Positions 24,717 to 37,458 of a stretch of DNA of 64,000 nt are shown one piece after another. The notes below the pieces were generated by a model. That model saw nothing but the letters and a program-made list of their open reading frames with translations. It was not told the origin of the DNA and did no database searches. Each line of letters starts with the position of its first letter. The first letter of the stretch is position 1. The translations under genes and the position numbers were made by a program. Source of the DNA: Trileptium ribeirensis (taxonomy: Eukaryota; Nematoda; Enoplea; Enoplida; Thoracostomopsidae); assembly GCA_030248225.1 (NCBI GenBank), contig JASANE010012103.1, forward strand, positions 1-64,000. The letters run 5' to 3'.

Positions 24717-25860
24717 CTAACTGGGGATAAGCTTTCTCAACAAGCAATTAGTTCTACTTTCTATGAACCTCAAGTTGGTTACGCATCTTAAATCATCCCG
24801 GTTTTTATCTTGATTACATGGCACTTGTGACGGTATCGCTGCGACTTCACCAATAGTAGTGGCCACAACATTAGTAGCCTTAGGACGACTTGCCATAAGG
24901 CCTACGTTTGAAATGTTCGAACGAGAGACCGATAGCAACGGTCGTCGAAAATTGTATGGAAAATTTCCTCGAGGTTGCATATTAAAATTAGAGGGACGGT
25001 TGTTTTGACAATTTTTATTGTTTCGATTGCCTCTTAACAGACAGCACATTGCCATGTGGCCCATTCGCCCACAGTTATAGCACTGTGGACCCCAAGGAGA
25101 AATATTTTGTGATATGTTGTTATCAATAAATGATCTATTACTATGCCGCCCACTTTGATTTGTACCAATGGCAGATGTACGCGGACAGTTATCCCGCCTC
25201 GGTCCATTATTCCTAACCTGTTGAAGAGTATTTGTAATTTCTCTTTGATATTTAGCCAGCAGCTCCATACCTTGAGCTACTTTATGTAATGTTTGGTCAA
25301 GAGCTAGTGTGTTAGTAGTGCTAGCAAAACTCACTGGTGTAGACTCAGGTCCACACAAAACCGCTTGCATGTCTAAGCGCTGTGCCAGATCTTCAGCCTG
25401 GCGCAGTGTGTTAAGCATACCACGAAAGACACGCGATTAAAGCTCGGTCGAAGACCACTTAAAAACCATGCAAATAATTTTCCATTGTAAATTGTCATCA
25501 GTCTCATGTAGGTATATACTCCTACGAACCTTTTTAATTGCCTTGAGTGCCTCGCCACTGAATTGCTGGCGCTGCTCAAGCAGCGTTTCGTGAAATAAAG
25601 ACCACTCTGGTGTTAGCAAAGCGCTCTTTAATGCCCGCATCTGATCATTATAATTTCTCTTAGACGCATCCGGTATGCGGTCATATGTGACGTTAGCTCT
25701 GTCCCTTAGATATGCCGGCAGAACTTTTAACCTCATGTTGTCATCAATTATTCTTGCATCACATACTGAGGTAAGATTTTCAAGCCAAGAGTTAAAATCT
25801 TGGCCAGTAAGATATCTTCCAAAAGGTTTAATCGTAAATTCGTTCTCATTTCATAACCGA
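24717..25860 (-). pseudogene. Gag (capsid-nucleocapsid) of gypsy A, broken
   Basis: The capsid region (about 25437-25860) begins IKPFGRYLTGQDFNSWL and continues LPAYLRDRANVTYDRIP and QRQQFSGEAL, the usual pattern of gypsy-group capsids. The second frame (24717-25418) has a glutamine-rich middle and one CCHC zinc knuckle, CYNCGRMGHMAMCC (about 25040-25082). A stop and frame change near 25420-25440 separates capsid and nucleocapsid. The env-like signal peptide starts just beyond the gag stop, leaving no room for pol between them. Confidence 0.75.
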
Positions 25861-26151
25861 ACTCGCTGTGAAATTTCGTCAAAATCGTCAGAAAGGTCTT
25901 TCAGACAATTATCCACCTTAAGGCTAGATCTTTTGTAGCATGGTCAAGCTGACCAATATTTCTAACTAAATTATCCATAAGTTCAATCTCTGCTTCTGTC
26001 TCAAAAAATGAATTTTTTGCTCGCCGTCTGTCGACCTAAATTAGCCAAATCTGCGCTACGTAACTTATAAATATCCGTACTTATACGAATTTTAGAGGAC
26101 TCTACTTCTAGTAATGCAACCAAGTTATTTTAACCCGATTAAGAAAATCGG

Positions 26152-26169
26152 ATCTCGGTGGGACCTCCA
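26152..26169 (-). promoter_or_regulatory. Primer-binding site of gypsy A, tRNA-Gln type
   Basis: On the minus strand, three bases after the 5' LTR, TGGAGGTCCCACCGAGAT is complementary over 18 bases to the common 3' end of eukaryotic tRNA-Gln (ending in ACCTCCA). It would prime minus-strand DNA synthesis. The match to tRNA-Gln is from memory of typical sequences and not from a host gene in the window. Confidence 0.75.
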
Positions 26170-26172
26170 AAC

Positions 26173-26996
26173 TGTAGCGAAGCGAGTCCTAATGGGTATA
26201 AAACTTTTCAATTTCTCCAACTATAACTTTGTGTAATGGTAGCGCTTCGGAACTAGGTCTTCACTTGCTACACAAATGTATAAGCACCTAACTGAATATT
26301 ACTTATATAAATAATAATTAAAATAATGAATTGCTTGAATCGACAAGGTTTATCTAAGGATCCAAATAATAAATTAATATTAATGCTCAAGCAAACTTTA
26401 TGAACTGCAAGGTGGATCCTTCGATCCGGCTTAAGTTTTGACTTAAGCCTAGCTCAACCTAGTCAAACCAATTTTCGGAGCTCCCCTGTGTTCTCAATAG
26501 AAAATTTAGGAAGCAGCCCTCTGCTCTCAAGAAGAAATTTTTCGGAGCAGCCCGTCTGCTTTCAAGAATTTACTAAGATATGCATCCAGTGTGCTCTCAA
26601 AGAAATTTTCGGAGAAGCGCTCTGCTCTCAAGAAACGAAGAAAATGTGGAGCACCACTGTGTTCTCAATAAAAACATTTGGAGCAACCCGTCTGCTCTCA
26701 ATAAACCCCAAAATTTTGTTCAACTTGGAATCAGCGCTATGTCTTAGCTTGTAATATCTACTGCCTAGCTAGAATAGTGTTAAATAACAAGGTACGGCCG
26801 CGTGAGGGACCTTGTTATTAAAACCACAAAAAACTCCAACATTGTGCATTTGTTACAGTGCCAGTCATGGTATTTATTCGAAGTAAATAGTGTAGGTCGC
26901 CAAGTGCCACAACAAAAGGCTATATAATAGGCGCCGCTGTGGCAAGCTAACATTGCAGTGCACTTAATATGGACGTGATTCAGGCACTTTGTTATA
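26173..26996 (-). repeat. 5' LTR of gypsy A (824 bp)
   Basis: Uninterrupted partner of the left LTR. It starts TGTAGCGAAGCGAG in plus orientation, ends GTTATA, and is followed by the target duplication TTTATAC. A 33-bp hairpin (26785-26817) marks the site where the other LTR carries a 1.4-kb insertion. A short TATATAATAGGCGCC stretch is present near 26925. The promoter position is not resolved. Confidence 0.8.
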
Positions 26997-27003
26997 TTTA
27001 TAC

Positions 27004-29584
27004 ATGTGCAGAAAGATAATTAAAACGTAATTACATTACGTGGTACGATCAAACAATCAAAATCTGTTTAAGCCAACGTTACTAACCCTTTCATAAAAAG
27101 GCTAGAACATCCAGGTCGTATTAAGCTAGCTCTATCAGGTACATTTTCCCGTAAATTATTCCGAATTCTGCACATATTCGAGCAAATAACGTTTGCCTAC
27201 GTGTGTACGACTTGTTGGAATATTATGCTGCATGCCAGGACCTAGATTTAACCTTGAACATATAGAATACCTGTGTCGTTTAAACAGGCAAACAGCCTTC
27301 TAATAAAATAGCGTTGAATTTTTTTAACCATATCAGTGTGTCTAAGCAAGTTTGGTGGCCAAACTTGGGAGAAATAGTAGCGCACCTGCCGTACAAAAGA
27401 TTAATATGTTCGAATAAGTGCTGATTCGTTTTTATAGGGAAACCTCGATGGAGGATGTTGCTAGTATTTCGACCTTTAATATTTAATGAAACGGAGAGAG
27501 CGATGCGAGCGCAGCTTGCATTGATCACTCCTAGAAAAATGTGACAATTTATGTGTTTTGTCTGTCGGTGTCATTCATAATCCATTTTTGCACTAACAGA
27601 TATCGACAAATTTTTTGTTTGATAGAAAATGTGACGACGATTAGAACCTTTGTTGAACGCGCACAGCTCCAACCGCATCTTCATAATAAGAATATGACAA
27701 AAAATGGAGTTTTCGAGAGTTCTTTGAATAAAATATGGCCAATCTGGTACCAGATTTTGCAGCCCATATATCGCGGCACAGGCTCGAATCGAAAAATGAA
27801 GACCACCATCCAGAATAAGCTAATCGAGATCTACAACTTTGCTGACTGGTCCTTTTTGTGGGACCACCAATTGGAACGCTGCGGGCTCGAATATGGCTAA
27901 TCGACCCTTTGCCAGAAATAGCGATTTTTCATATTTCGCCGTGTTATTATAATGAGTGCCAATTAGGTCAACCACGCTGGATGCGGCAGTTTTAATATCT
28001 AGAGTCCAGCTTGACTATATTATACTTTTTCAATGAGTTTCAACAGTTTTACGGTCGACTTACCCGATATCCACAATGTAGCGCGTTTCCAATTGTCTGA
28101 TGATGTATTGCGTGCAGGGCATTAAGATTGGTAAATATATGTATTTCTAAAGGCTGAATACAAAGATTTGATTATGTTGTGAGCAGCGTGCATATATCAT
28201 GCCTTACAATGGGTTTTCAATGGGTTTAGGGTCAATAAACTGGATTTCCAGAATTTAGTAGTCTTCAGTTGTTGGTTACTTATTGCTTCCAGGTCATCAA
28301 GAATTGTGTATATATAAGTTTTCCGGTAGACTGAATAAGATGGTTTGATTATCTGAGACCAGCACAAGTACTTGATGCATTGTCAGTTGTTTTCAATGCG
28401 TTTAGGGTCCACAAAGTTTTAGGATTATCGATGGATTTAGGGTTCGAGAGGTATTAGGGGGGTATACACATCAAATACAGCATATTGCAAGTGATTAAAT
28501 AAAATAACTTAAAAATGAAACCACGCTCGCTCGGTTTCACGCTCAATTAAGGTATACTAGTTTTAGGGCAGTGGTGAACACTCAACTTCATATCTACAGA
28601 TGCAACAACACCTAGATGTTTGACATTATTCGATACGGCATCTAATCTGCAGCATACTGTACTAATTCTTCTTTTTACATAATTTCTTCTAGAATACAGC
28701 TATGACTATGAGTGTGGGTATTGTTGGAAAACACTACACTTCGAGTTCCGACAACCTGATTCATTGTATCATAAAATGATTCATTATTTTTTGCAGTTAT
28801 TTTATAATTCATTAGTTGACATTTATATTTTATTAAAACATAAATCGCCCAAAACAAAAACATCATTCAAAAACTGATTCATTCAAAGTTGGAGCTATCT
28901 TCAACGGATTTTTCTTTCCTTGTGCAACTGTAACAAACCGCGCTGAATTAAACACTAGGCGGCGCTAGCGCAGTGTAAACATCTTGTTCGTTTACTAGGT
29001 GACAACTTTTTCGTGCTAATTAAAATGCGGAAATCTTAATTTTGCAGATTTCTACGAAGACCTATGTTCAGCACTTCGACGAATTGGGATGACTCATTAG
29101 AAATTGAAAATCTCAAATATGTATAATAATATTTAGATCAAAATTGAAACTTCAACATGTTTTCAAGTAAAAGTTAGTGCCATACTGATGTATAATAAAT
29201 GCATCTAAGGAATAAAAATATTTAGAGTATTATATATTTTTTATATAAATTTGTTTTTATAACATATGTATGTACATTTTATAATAGATAAAAATGTAAT
29301 ATGGTAGTAGCCCTCCAGTAATGGGCTTGGGATGTCGTACTACCTTTAGGGGCCAACTCCCCCTAACCAGCTATCGACACATATGATTCATACTCAACTC
29401 CATTCTCCAGAATTCTGATATGAAATAAGACGGCGAAAACTTTTTATGTCCAAATTCAGTTATCTTCGCAATTATAATTAACCGACCCGCTTTATGGTAC
29501 AACAGTATTATACTTTACCTATATCAAGTGCCTACTGAGCTGATTACTGTTTATAGTTCCCATGAACTGGTCAACAGTTTAAGC
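27004..29584. other. No recognised gene; weak ~180-bp tandem pair
   Basis: AT-rich. A plus-strand frame at 27541-27900 (119 residues) is not recognised and has no support. Between 28130 and 28430 two degenerate units share the order GGCTGAATA..., TTTGATTAT..., TTTTCAATG.GTTTAGGGTC, an old tandem duplication. Nothing else is seen. Confidence 0.5.
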
Positions 29585-30238
29585 TCTATTTATAGAGCCC
29601 TGCGGGTAGAGCCGTTTTGCGTACCCGTACCCGCCCCTGAGCGACACACCGTACCCGTACCCGCCCGTACCCGTGAAACTTTGCCTTTACCCGCCCGCGG
29701 GTACCCACGGGTACCCGAGGGTACCCGTTATAATTGCATGAAGCCAACTACAAAATGTGATGAATTATTATGTAGTCTAAAACAACACGATAATTACACT
29801 GTGATTGCGAACCGTTATATGTTTCGTTCGTTCTTAAAATATGCTTTCGAAAAAGTTTACCGTTTAACAGAGAAACGCTTCCGTTTCGCCTTTACATCTA
29901 TCTATAATTGGACAAAAAGCAAATCTATTAGCTATAAAAGTATTACTGTTATTATTATTTTTTTATCTTTATTATTATTATTATTTTTATTATTTTTATT
30001 ATTATTATTTTTTATTACTATTTTTATTATTATTATTATTAGTCGAATTCGGACATTTCAGAAACTTGTTTTATAGATTTATATATATTTGTAAGATTTC
30101 ACGGGTACCCCCGGGTACCCGTAAAATCACGATGCCTACCCGTACTCGCCCGTACCTGTAATGTGTTTACCCATACCCGCCCGTACCCGCGGGTACGCAC
30201 GGGTACGGGTACTACCCGTAGACCACGATCTATTTATA
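29585..30238. mobile_element. hAT-like non-autonomous element rich in GGGTACCCG
   Basis: The 10-bp sequence TCTATTTATA flanks the element on both sides (29585-29594 and 30229-30238), consistent with an 8-bp hAT target duplication with chance extension. Both ends carry CGGGTAG-type inverted termini followed by dense, inverted arrays of GTACCCGTACCCG-like words (29610-29730 and 30098-30220). Between them is coding-poor DNA containing a (TTA)n-rich microsatellite at about 29940-30042. The open frame across it is low-complexity and probably meaningless. Confidence 0.65.
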
Positions 30239-33200
30239 AAAACAGTATCTCAGAGAGCATATACCTATTTATAAATGCTTATGCTGACTATTTAGCAATA
30301 TTGCGCTATTTTCTAATTACATATTTTTGTAAGTTTGCACCAAGCACAATTATGCTTGAAATTAAGTATAGTTATGCTAGATTTTTATTAAGTATAAGGT
30401 AATAATAAATATATAAAGCATGAGCATTTTCAGTGTAGATATATGCACAAGTTTCAACGTTTCAATGTAGCTGTGCTATGAAATTTAGTTTTTAAACTAT
30501 TAAATAGTATAGAAACTGGCCCATACTTAAGCTATTAAGCGGTATAGAAACTGTTACGTAGGTCCTCGAAGTACTGCTAATCATTATTGGGGATAACAAA
30601 CAATAAAAGTGTGGTTCCATTTTTTCTATATGATGAGCTGGGTAGCTTATTGTTGCTTAGATTCGAAACTTTGGTCAGGTGTTCCTTTTTGGGTGACGGA
30701 GGCTATATTAAAGTCTGTCTAGCATACCATGTCTTTTGAATAGGCTAGCTAAATTGACATATAGACACAGTATCATTTTAATGTATTTGAAATTCGGTGA
30801 TAAAGAAAAAAATTTTTATAAATTTTGGGTCGGTTCGGGTCGTGCCTAGTCAGTTTTCAGTCGAGCCAGGCATCCGACTTACTTTGCAACATTTCGGACC
30901 GAACGGGCCGGGCCGACGTCGATCACATTTTGAGCAAGGCAGTGTCGGGCCTAAGAAATTAAGCTCGTTCACAACCTTAGCTTCATTCCACAATCCGCAC
31001 CCTTCCCGTAGAATAATGACAGATAAGCGGAATAAACGTTGTGCGCCAGATTCCTAATATAAGGGACGATAACTGAAGCTGTAAAATTTAAAATGCAAAA
31101 AAATCTTGGATCTCAAAGACATGGTTTTAGCCGTTTCCTACAAAGGCTTCATTTTGGCAGTGATAACACAAGACAACAACTTGCTGTTTGACGAATAGTA
31201 GTCATAATATGGATTTTGGGTATCTTGGACTGCTATTGAGAAGTTATATTGCAGTGGTTCAGTGATCCTATTTATAACCACGCACCAAAGCCATGTTATA
31301 AGTATTATATATCTTTTAATGGGAAAATATTATTTCCATTTCATGGATTAAAAATGTAATACTCTTTGTTGAAAAAAAATTGCCTCTGAGTTTCAACATT
31401 TTGAGAATATTTCGCGATAATATTTTATATAGATGATCAATAGCGGCGTCACGGGCTAACGAAAATCGATAGGGCTTCGCCGGCAGATACAGATTCTTGT
31501 TATAGCGAAGTATGAACGAGCTTGTCGAGCTGAGTCACAGGATGCTAAAATTATCGCTATGTCTTCAAAATTAACCAACTACGGGATCGACCCAGATTTC
31601 TCAATAATTATGCGTCAAGTTATTATATACCTAGGCATTATTAGGCAAAAAAATTATTTCTACTTTTGATTTTACTAAAACAAATGTTTGTTGTTAGGCA
31701 TTTAACTTGTGTAACAATTTTAGGCTATACGTCCAATTTTGTAGAATATACCAAAACAGAACAATTTTACCAAATTCGAAACGTTAAACGTATCTTAACA
31801 AAAGTGTTAATATTAGTATGCTATGTGCTGTGTAAGATTAAGCTAAGCACGATCGAATAAATTAAATGGTCGTTTTACTAGACACAATTATATATTTTAA
31901 AATATAAAATTTTAAATTAAAATTAAATATCTATTTCTAAATAGAAATATATAATTGTGTTTGCCTCATATTAACCCAGGGGCGCAGCCAAGGCAAAAAA
32001 CCGCCCCCATCGACCTAAAATATAACAAATACAGCGACGTCCACGTTTATGTATGAAGGCTGTGTTTTAACTGTCCCCACAAGCACATTCAGTGGACCTG
32101 CGTATACAAGATACTAGCAACAACAACAACAACAATAATAATATATAGTCAACGAATCATTCCGCTTCATGACACAGTGTGATGACGCTATAGGATAATT
32201 ATGTTATGCATGCCCATACATACGTATAGGGTACTAGTGGAGTTTTCCCCTGACGTTCTGAGCTCCCCCCTTTCGACAGGTGATGCAACTTACCCCTGGC
32301 GCCGAACCCATAGGTGCCAGAGGCACCACATCTCTACCACTCCATCCCCGCCGACCGGCCAACTCTAAGCCCTCAGACTTAAGGCTTCTTCCCCCGAGAA
32401 CCCAGCTAACCTTGCTAGAAACACAAGTTTGTATGTGCATGGGTTACACCGCACTCTTCGAACAGTGGTAATATCCGTGCCGAAACCACTACGAACACCA
32501 CCGTCTATGTAACGCACGCGGCAAGCTCAAGACTGTCAGGTTTGATACGAATGCTTAAAATAAAAATGGCCGCAAGTAATTCTCCAAATACTTTTTACCT
32601 TTGGCTTTGCGCATCATTCATGAATTTACAAATATATACGTATGGTACCATTACAATGAGTCAATGCAGCCTTTAGGGCAGTAACTGAAATACTATTCTC
32701 GGCTACAACGCGTAAACTATAATGTTTCAAATTGTGTATGAGTGCATATCGCAACTGTAATGGGTTAAATACATCTCGTTTAACTATCAATAATTATCTC
32801 ATCAAATTGGAGAGCTGAAATTGGAAAATGTAATAAAACTACTACATTTCACACAGTCTTTTTCTGATAGTATTTTAGACTAATTTAACTTTAATTGTTC
32901 AATTTTATAGTCACCAAAATGAGAAATTAAATAAATTTCAAGTGCCAAATCAATCTATTAGATCAAATCAAATCAAAACTAAAGCACATTTAAAATTATA
33001 GCAACATGCTAATACCAAACTTAAGCGTTTATGGCCTTAAGTGGTCGTAACTTTATATGGCTATGAAAAATAACAGCTTAGTACTGGAGGATTCGGGAAG
33101 TAGCGACACAAATTCACGACTTAGTAGGTTTATTCTAACCTTTACATTTGGTGGGAAGCACCGATCAGACTTAGTGTATCGAGAACGCCACAGCGTGTAT

Positions 33201-33678
33201 TTTACTTACACCCCTTATCATTAAACTGGACTTTTCATAGCCAACTCCCGTACAGAAACGTCTTTGTTTGCGATTTTCCAACTACCGCAAGAGCTGGAGC
33301 TGTATTAATAAAATCATAACGAAAAAAATTCCAAATGCTGCCTTTGGTTGTAAAGCGTGGCAAGTTGTGACGACTAGCTGCATATAACAGAAAATGTAGA
33401 GGCTTCACCCTAGATGGATGCTCGTATTTGCCGTCAGTAGCATTTTGGTAGTGGAGGAATATATACATTAGTATGGCGTATAAATTATACGGTACTTTCA
33501 TTGTATTTTACATAAACAAATTGCTCTGATTTCAAGCCCCTGATTTTATTTAATAGGTGGTAAATTTCAAACTCTAATATATGTATACTTTGAGTTCTTA
33601 ATAAACAGCCTTTTTGACAATCAGTTGATTTTATAAACACTCGCATATAAATTCCACTAAAGTATCCACGAGAAGCTC
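30239..33678. other. No gene established; isolated hAT-like end and GC-rich patch
   Basis: Mostly AT-rich with no recognisable gene. At 31977-31995 CCAGGGGCGCAGCCAAGG resembles the terminal sequence of many hAT elements, but no partner end was found. A GC-richer patch at 32225-32520 has short open frames on both strands and no motif I can name. Confidence 0.45.
31877..31966. repeat. AT-rich hairpin, 16-bp perfect arms
   Basis: ACACAATTATATATTT near 31880 is exactly reverse-complemented near 31948-31963, with further AT pairing inside. The sequence could extrude a cruciform, or it is a tiny foldback element. Confidence 0.7.
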
Positions 33679-33982
33679 TTAAGGCCACAGTCAAACTTTT
33701 TGCTCAAATTGTGATCAAAATTTGAGCTCAAATTTTGATCAAATTATGATCAAAATTTGAAATCATCTTCTTTGCATTTTTTGCAAGTTTTAACGTGTGA
33801 ACCCAGTTCAAACTTTTCATGAATATTCCTGCAGCCAATCATGGACGAGAAGCGTTACATGAAAAAATTTGAGCTCAAATGTTGATCTCAAATTTTGAAA
33901 TATCGCAATTTTCATTTAAAAATCACTGTCAAAGTTTGATCAAAATTTGAGCAAAAAGTTTGAGCGTGTGAACACGCCTTTA
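33679..33982. mobile_element. MITE of ~300 bp with ~45-bp inverted ends, possibly TA target
   Basis: Both ends contain the run TCAAACTTTTTGCTCAAATT followed by TGATCAAA words, in inverted orientation, and end in AAGGC...GCCTT next to TA. Interior words (TTTGATCAAA, TTTGAGCTCAAA) are themselves palindromic. Non-coding. The TA flank suggests a Tc1/mariner-like family, but it occurs easily by chance in AT-rich DNA. Confidence 0.6.
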
Positions 33983-34099
33983 GTGTTTTAAAAAAGTGCC
34001 AAATAAACAATGAAGGCTCAGATTAAATAAAAAAAATTTCGCACTGCGTACAACTACAAGTTTTGTCAATCCTCAATATGAATTGAGAGTCGTATTCGT

Positions 34100-34390
34100 T
34101 ACATACCTACTAATTGGATTCCGGATTTTTCGAGAGCTCGCAATCTTTGTACGGTCATGCCAGTGTCACTCCTGATTTTACAGTACCATCTATTTTGTTG
34201 CTACTTCCGTCGTCCACACTATTGCTGCCTTTGCACGAATTCGGCACGTATTAACTAGATTCTTGATTTTCCGTGGACTCACAATCTTTGTACGATCATG
34301 CCAACGTCACTGCTATCTATACAATACCATGCTTCCTTCGTCGGTACTTCCGTCGTCCGTGCTATTATTGCTTTAGAACTCTAGTCGAAT
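34100..34390. repeat. Two-copy tandem duplication of ~145 bp
   Basis: Two consecutive units share CACAATCTTTGTACGATCATGCCA-type and CTTCCGTCGTCC-type phrases in the same order, at about 34117-34250 and 34258-34385, with many substitutions. No coding function identified. Confidence 0.6.
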
Positions 34391-37077
34391 TTTTTCCATT
34401 CCTTCTGTTATTTTCGTGTAAAACAATTTTCGTTTCTACCATAAATTTGAATTAAGTGTTTATTGTTTATATCTCACCACCAACCGTAGAATTTCGGCAT
34501 TAATCCTTTCAAATTGCTACAGCTTCCAAATGTGACCCCGTGTTGACAATTTGTGCTGCAGTCAAATGCCATGCTTGCTTACGCGACAAGCATAGTGCAA
34601 CAAGACTAGAGTTATATATATGCTGACATCGCTTTACAACTTTCTAAACGGCGCCGTTTCGAATGTGTATTTTAATAGGAATTAGTTTGTATTCGACTGA
34701 AGCCGCGATTATCTACCGCAAAATTTTTTGGCAAGATCTTTCCGAATTTCAGCTAATCTGTTATACCAAGAGTGCATGCATGATGGACTTTTTGTAGAAG
34801 AGTATTGAATTGAAGAGAATACATTCAGTACGATCGGCCTCGACAGTCGCACTATATGTGACACCCGGTCATAGTCATGTACCAATGTATGTACCTTATA
34901 CGGTGATGTGGATGGTTTTTGGCTTACTCCAAGGTGCCTAGCAACTTTCATGTTCCCAGCAACCAATAAGATTCAAACATGAGAAGCAATCACTGGAGAC
35001 TGTTACTGGTCTTTTAATCTGGTTGATTGCTAAGGTGTAGGCCGATACATCCAAAGAATATTGGGACTGTATCCAATGGAATCCTTGGGGGTTAAGCTGA
35101 AAACGATAACATCATCGTATAGAAGAATATACATGAGTATGACCGAGCGTCATGATCTACTGTAAAAATTCCATAATGCACTCTTGTTTATACTATTTCG
35201 CAAAAATGTCTTTAAATGGTTGAACTATTGCTTTATACATTTTGCGAGATCTCTTGATATTTTACCGGTTCATTCAAAAATATTCATTTGGCTTCACGCA
35301 CTGTCACAAGCACTTATTTCATAAAACCTGTTTATTTTCTTTCGTATTTTTGCAAAATATTTTCCGACATTCCTTTGTAGCGTAATTCGGCTGATTATGC
35401 GATAGCTCATACTGGTATTAAAATTCGAAACAATTAAATTTTGAGACATTTCAAAGTGTTTGATTATAAACTGCATCGCTGCAGTGACGTAATTCCTCCA
35501 GAAAGGATAATGTTCCAATTGAAAAATGATATTTGTTTACCAATCTTCGTAGTGAGTTGATGCAGTTTTATTAATAAATTTTGCATTCGATCATAGTGGT
35601 GTCGTTGGTTTAGCACATTTTCTCGATCACTGGTGTGCCTCTTGAGGAACAGGGTGACTCACTTAATGTCGCGGTTTCATTCACATCTCTTATGTCAACA
35701 TTCGAAGAGACTATTTGAGACTCGAAGTAAAGTTTGTGTAGTATTAACAAATAACCTTGCTCGATTGGCAATTGGTCGTAATCTATTATGGCATTCAGCA
35801 TATTTGCGAAAGGTTGAAATGTTGATAATTTCAGTTGATGATAAGCACAACCCCGGCCTGTCAAAATATTTAGTGTTATTAGGTCATAGTTGTTGCATTT
35901 CAAACCTGCGTCCTCCCACGCCTGTTGGCCAAGTTTTCCGAGAAAATCACGAATGTTAGTCGAAGAATTCGGGCGGTCCAGTAGATTCCACTTTGTTAAA
36001 CTTTCTAACGACTGTGAGTGAATGAATAGTTTTGATAAGCGGCTGGTTATAAGTTGAATTGACAGAACGATAGTGACAGAAGCTATGTTCCCTCATCCTC
36101 AACCGCTAAATGCTACTGTGCAACACCATACTGCTTGTACATTTGTTATCAGTTATTTCTTGTCTTTAACCATATAGAGTTCGTTGGGGACTGTTGGGTG
36201 ATCGCATTTGATATGTATTGATAGTGGCTTTCTTGTACAAGATGATATGTTCGCCAATCATTGAGTATTAATGCGTATTGCAACATTCGCCACATAATTC
36301 TGTAATATGGTCAGACAAATCGGCGCGGACATTGGCCATCATTTACACAACTAGACCACATTAAACATTAGACAGTCGTAATCGATTTTGAGTCTGGGGC
36401 AAGCTATGAGCTATGACAAAGTACATTTGGCAATGACTTCCGTGATATAGTATCGCAATATTGGTGTTGCTAGTGGTACTTTTGCAGCCATGGTGTGAGC
36501 CAATGTGTCTGTGGCAAGGAGATTTCACAGTCCCATTTGCCTCATTATATATTGGGTGCATTTCCTCCCACTGTCCGAGCAACACGGCATACCAGTACGA
36601 TACCTGAATATCCACCTTCTCAATACCGAATGCAGTATCGTCCTTCACTCTGTCTACAAATTGCCGAACTTTGGCCTTTGTGTCTCGTTCGAAGCCCGCA
36701 TGACCGCAAAGGTTTTCCCACGTCATCCGCTCGGGGTTTTTGCCTGTTTTTTTCCTACAATCATCGAACAAGCGCTCTCTTTATTATGTTTGTGGAATCT
36801 CACCGTCGCATCCCAACGTTCGAAGGAAATCATCATTGCTTTGAGTTTTCGCCTGCCGTTGTAATTGCCATTGTAGTTAAATTAACGATCGCAATCATTA
36901 CAACGCAATGATTGACAATGCTGTTCAATGTCTGCGATATACGAAAAATTGTCTAATGCAACAGCCCGAGTTTTTATGAAATTTTAACAACTTGCTAGAT
37001 ATTAAGAAAAGGGGAGAACAATTCTAACCTAACGGGCGACCGGATACCGGTGGAGCGTGATCGTGACATTAATTGGT
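34391..37077. other. No gene established
   Basis: Short frames on both strands. Those at 34709-34966, 35294-35518 and 35610-35903 (minus) are open but not recognised. The DNA near 35590-35615 resembles a stretch upstream of the Polinton capsid genes, so an old second Polinton fragment is possible. The frame at 36361-36771 is listed separately. Confidence 0.4.
36361..36771 (-). CDS. Unrecognised 136-residue open frame
   Basis: Open from a non-ATG start and followed on both strands by overlapping frames. The first 80 residues have a protein-like composition (for example MTWENLCGHAGFERDTKAKV and VSYWYAVLLGQWEEMHPIYN) and may be an exon or a transposon fragment. No family recognised and no splice signals convincingly placed. 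It may equally be a chance frame. Confidence 0.22.
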   Translation of the reverse strand: MFDDCRKKTGKNPERMTWENLCGHAGFERDTKAKVRQFVDRVKDDTAFGIEKVDIQVSYWYAVLLGQWEEMHPIYNEANGTVKSPCHRHIGSHHGCKSTTSNTNIAILYHGSHCQMYFVIAHSLPQTQNRLRLSNV

Positions 37078-37273
37078 GCATAACCCAAGGGCGTCGCCAA
37101 AGGGAGGGAGGGCACGGAGGGCCGCGCCCCCCAGTTTGGCTCGGTGCACCCAAGTTCGAAATTACAGTGCCCCTCCAGAAAGCCATGGTGCCCCCAGTTC
37201 TGATTTTGTGCGCCTCCAGAAAGCTTTGGTGCCCCACCAGTTCGGATTTTCTGGGTACGCCCCTGGCATAACC
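37078..37273. mobile_element. hAT-type MITE, 180 bp, with 8-bp target duplication
   Basis: GCATAACC occurs at 37078-37085 and 37266-37273, immediately outside CAAGGGCGTCGCC at the left and GGGTACGCCCCTG at the right. These are imperfect inverted termini of the CAGGGGCGTA form common in hAT elements. The interior is GC-rich and has internal echoes (CTCCAGAAAGC twice). Too short to code for a transposase. Confidence 0.75.
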
Positions 37274-37458
37274 CATTGTTGTTGTAAAATTAAACTATGT
37301 CATCATTGTATTGTATTGGTAAAATCATGCTCCACTAGGCCGAGGTGCGCGGGGTGATTTTCTCACCAAAATCGAATTATTCTGACCGCGATTTGTCGGT
37401 ATCCGATCGATCCCAAAATAACCAAGCGAGTCCAAATCATTAATTGCGTTAATAATAA

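Larger units (their letters stand above)
19749..26996 (-). mobile_element. Gypsy A: env-bearing LTR retroelement, degenerate
   Basis: Direct repeats at both ends (19749-21937, containing a nested insertion, and 26173-26996) behave as LTRs. The outer flanks share TTTATAC (19742-19748 and 26997-27003), a target-site duplication. Just inside the right LTR is a primer-binding site complementary to the 3' end of tRNA-Gln. The interior of only 4.2 kb carries, in minus-strand order, gag, an env-like glycoprotein and the protease part of pol. Reverse transcriptase, RNase H and integrase are absent. All genes have stops or frame changes. The element is therefore a defective retrovirus-like copy with an unusual gene order. 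Confidence 0.85.

Noticed and set aside
29941..30060. Hydrophobic segment of the plus-strand frame as a membrane protein
   Set aside because: It is the translation of a (TTA)n microsatellite.
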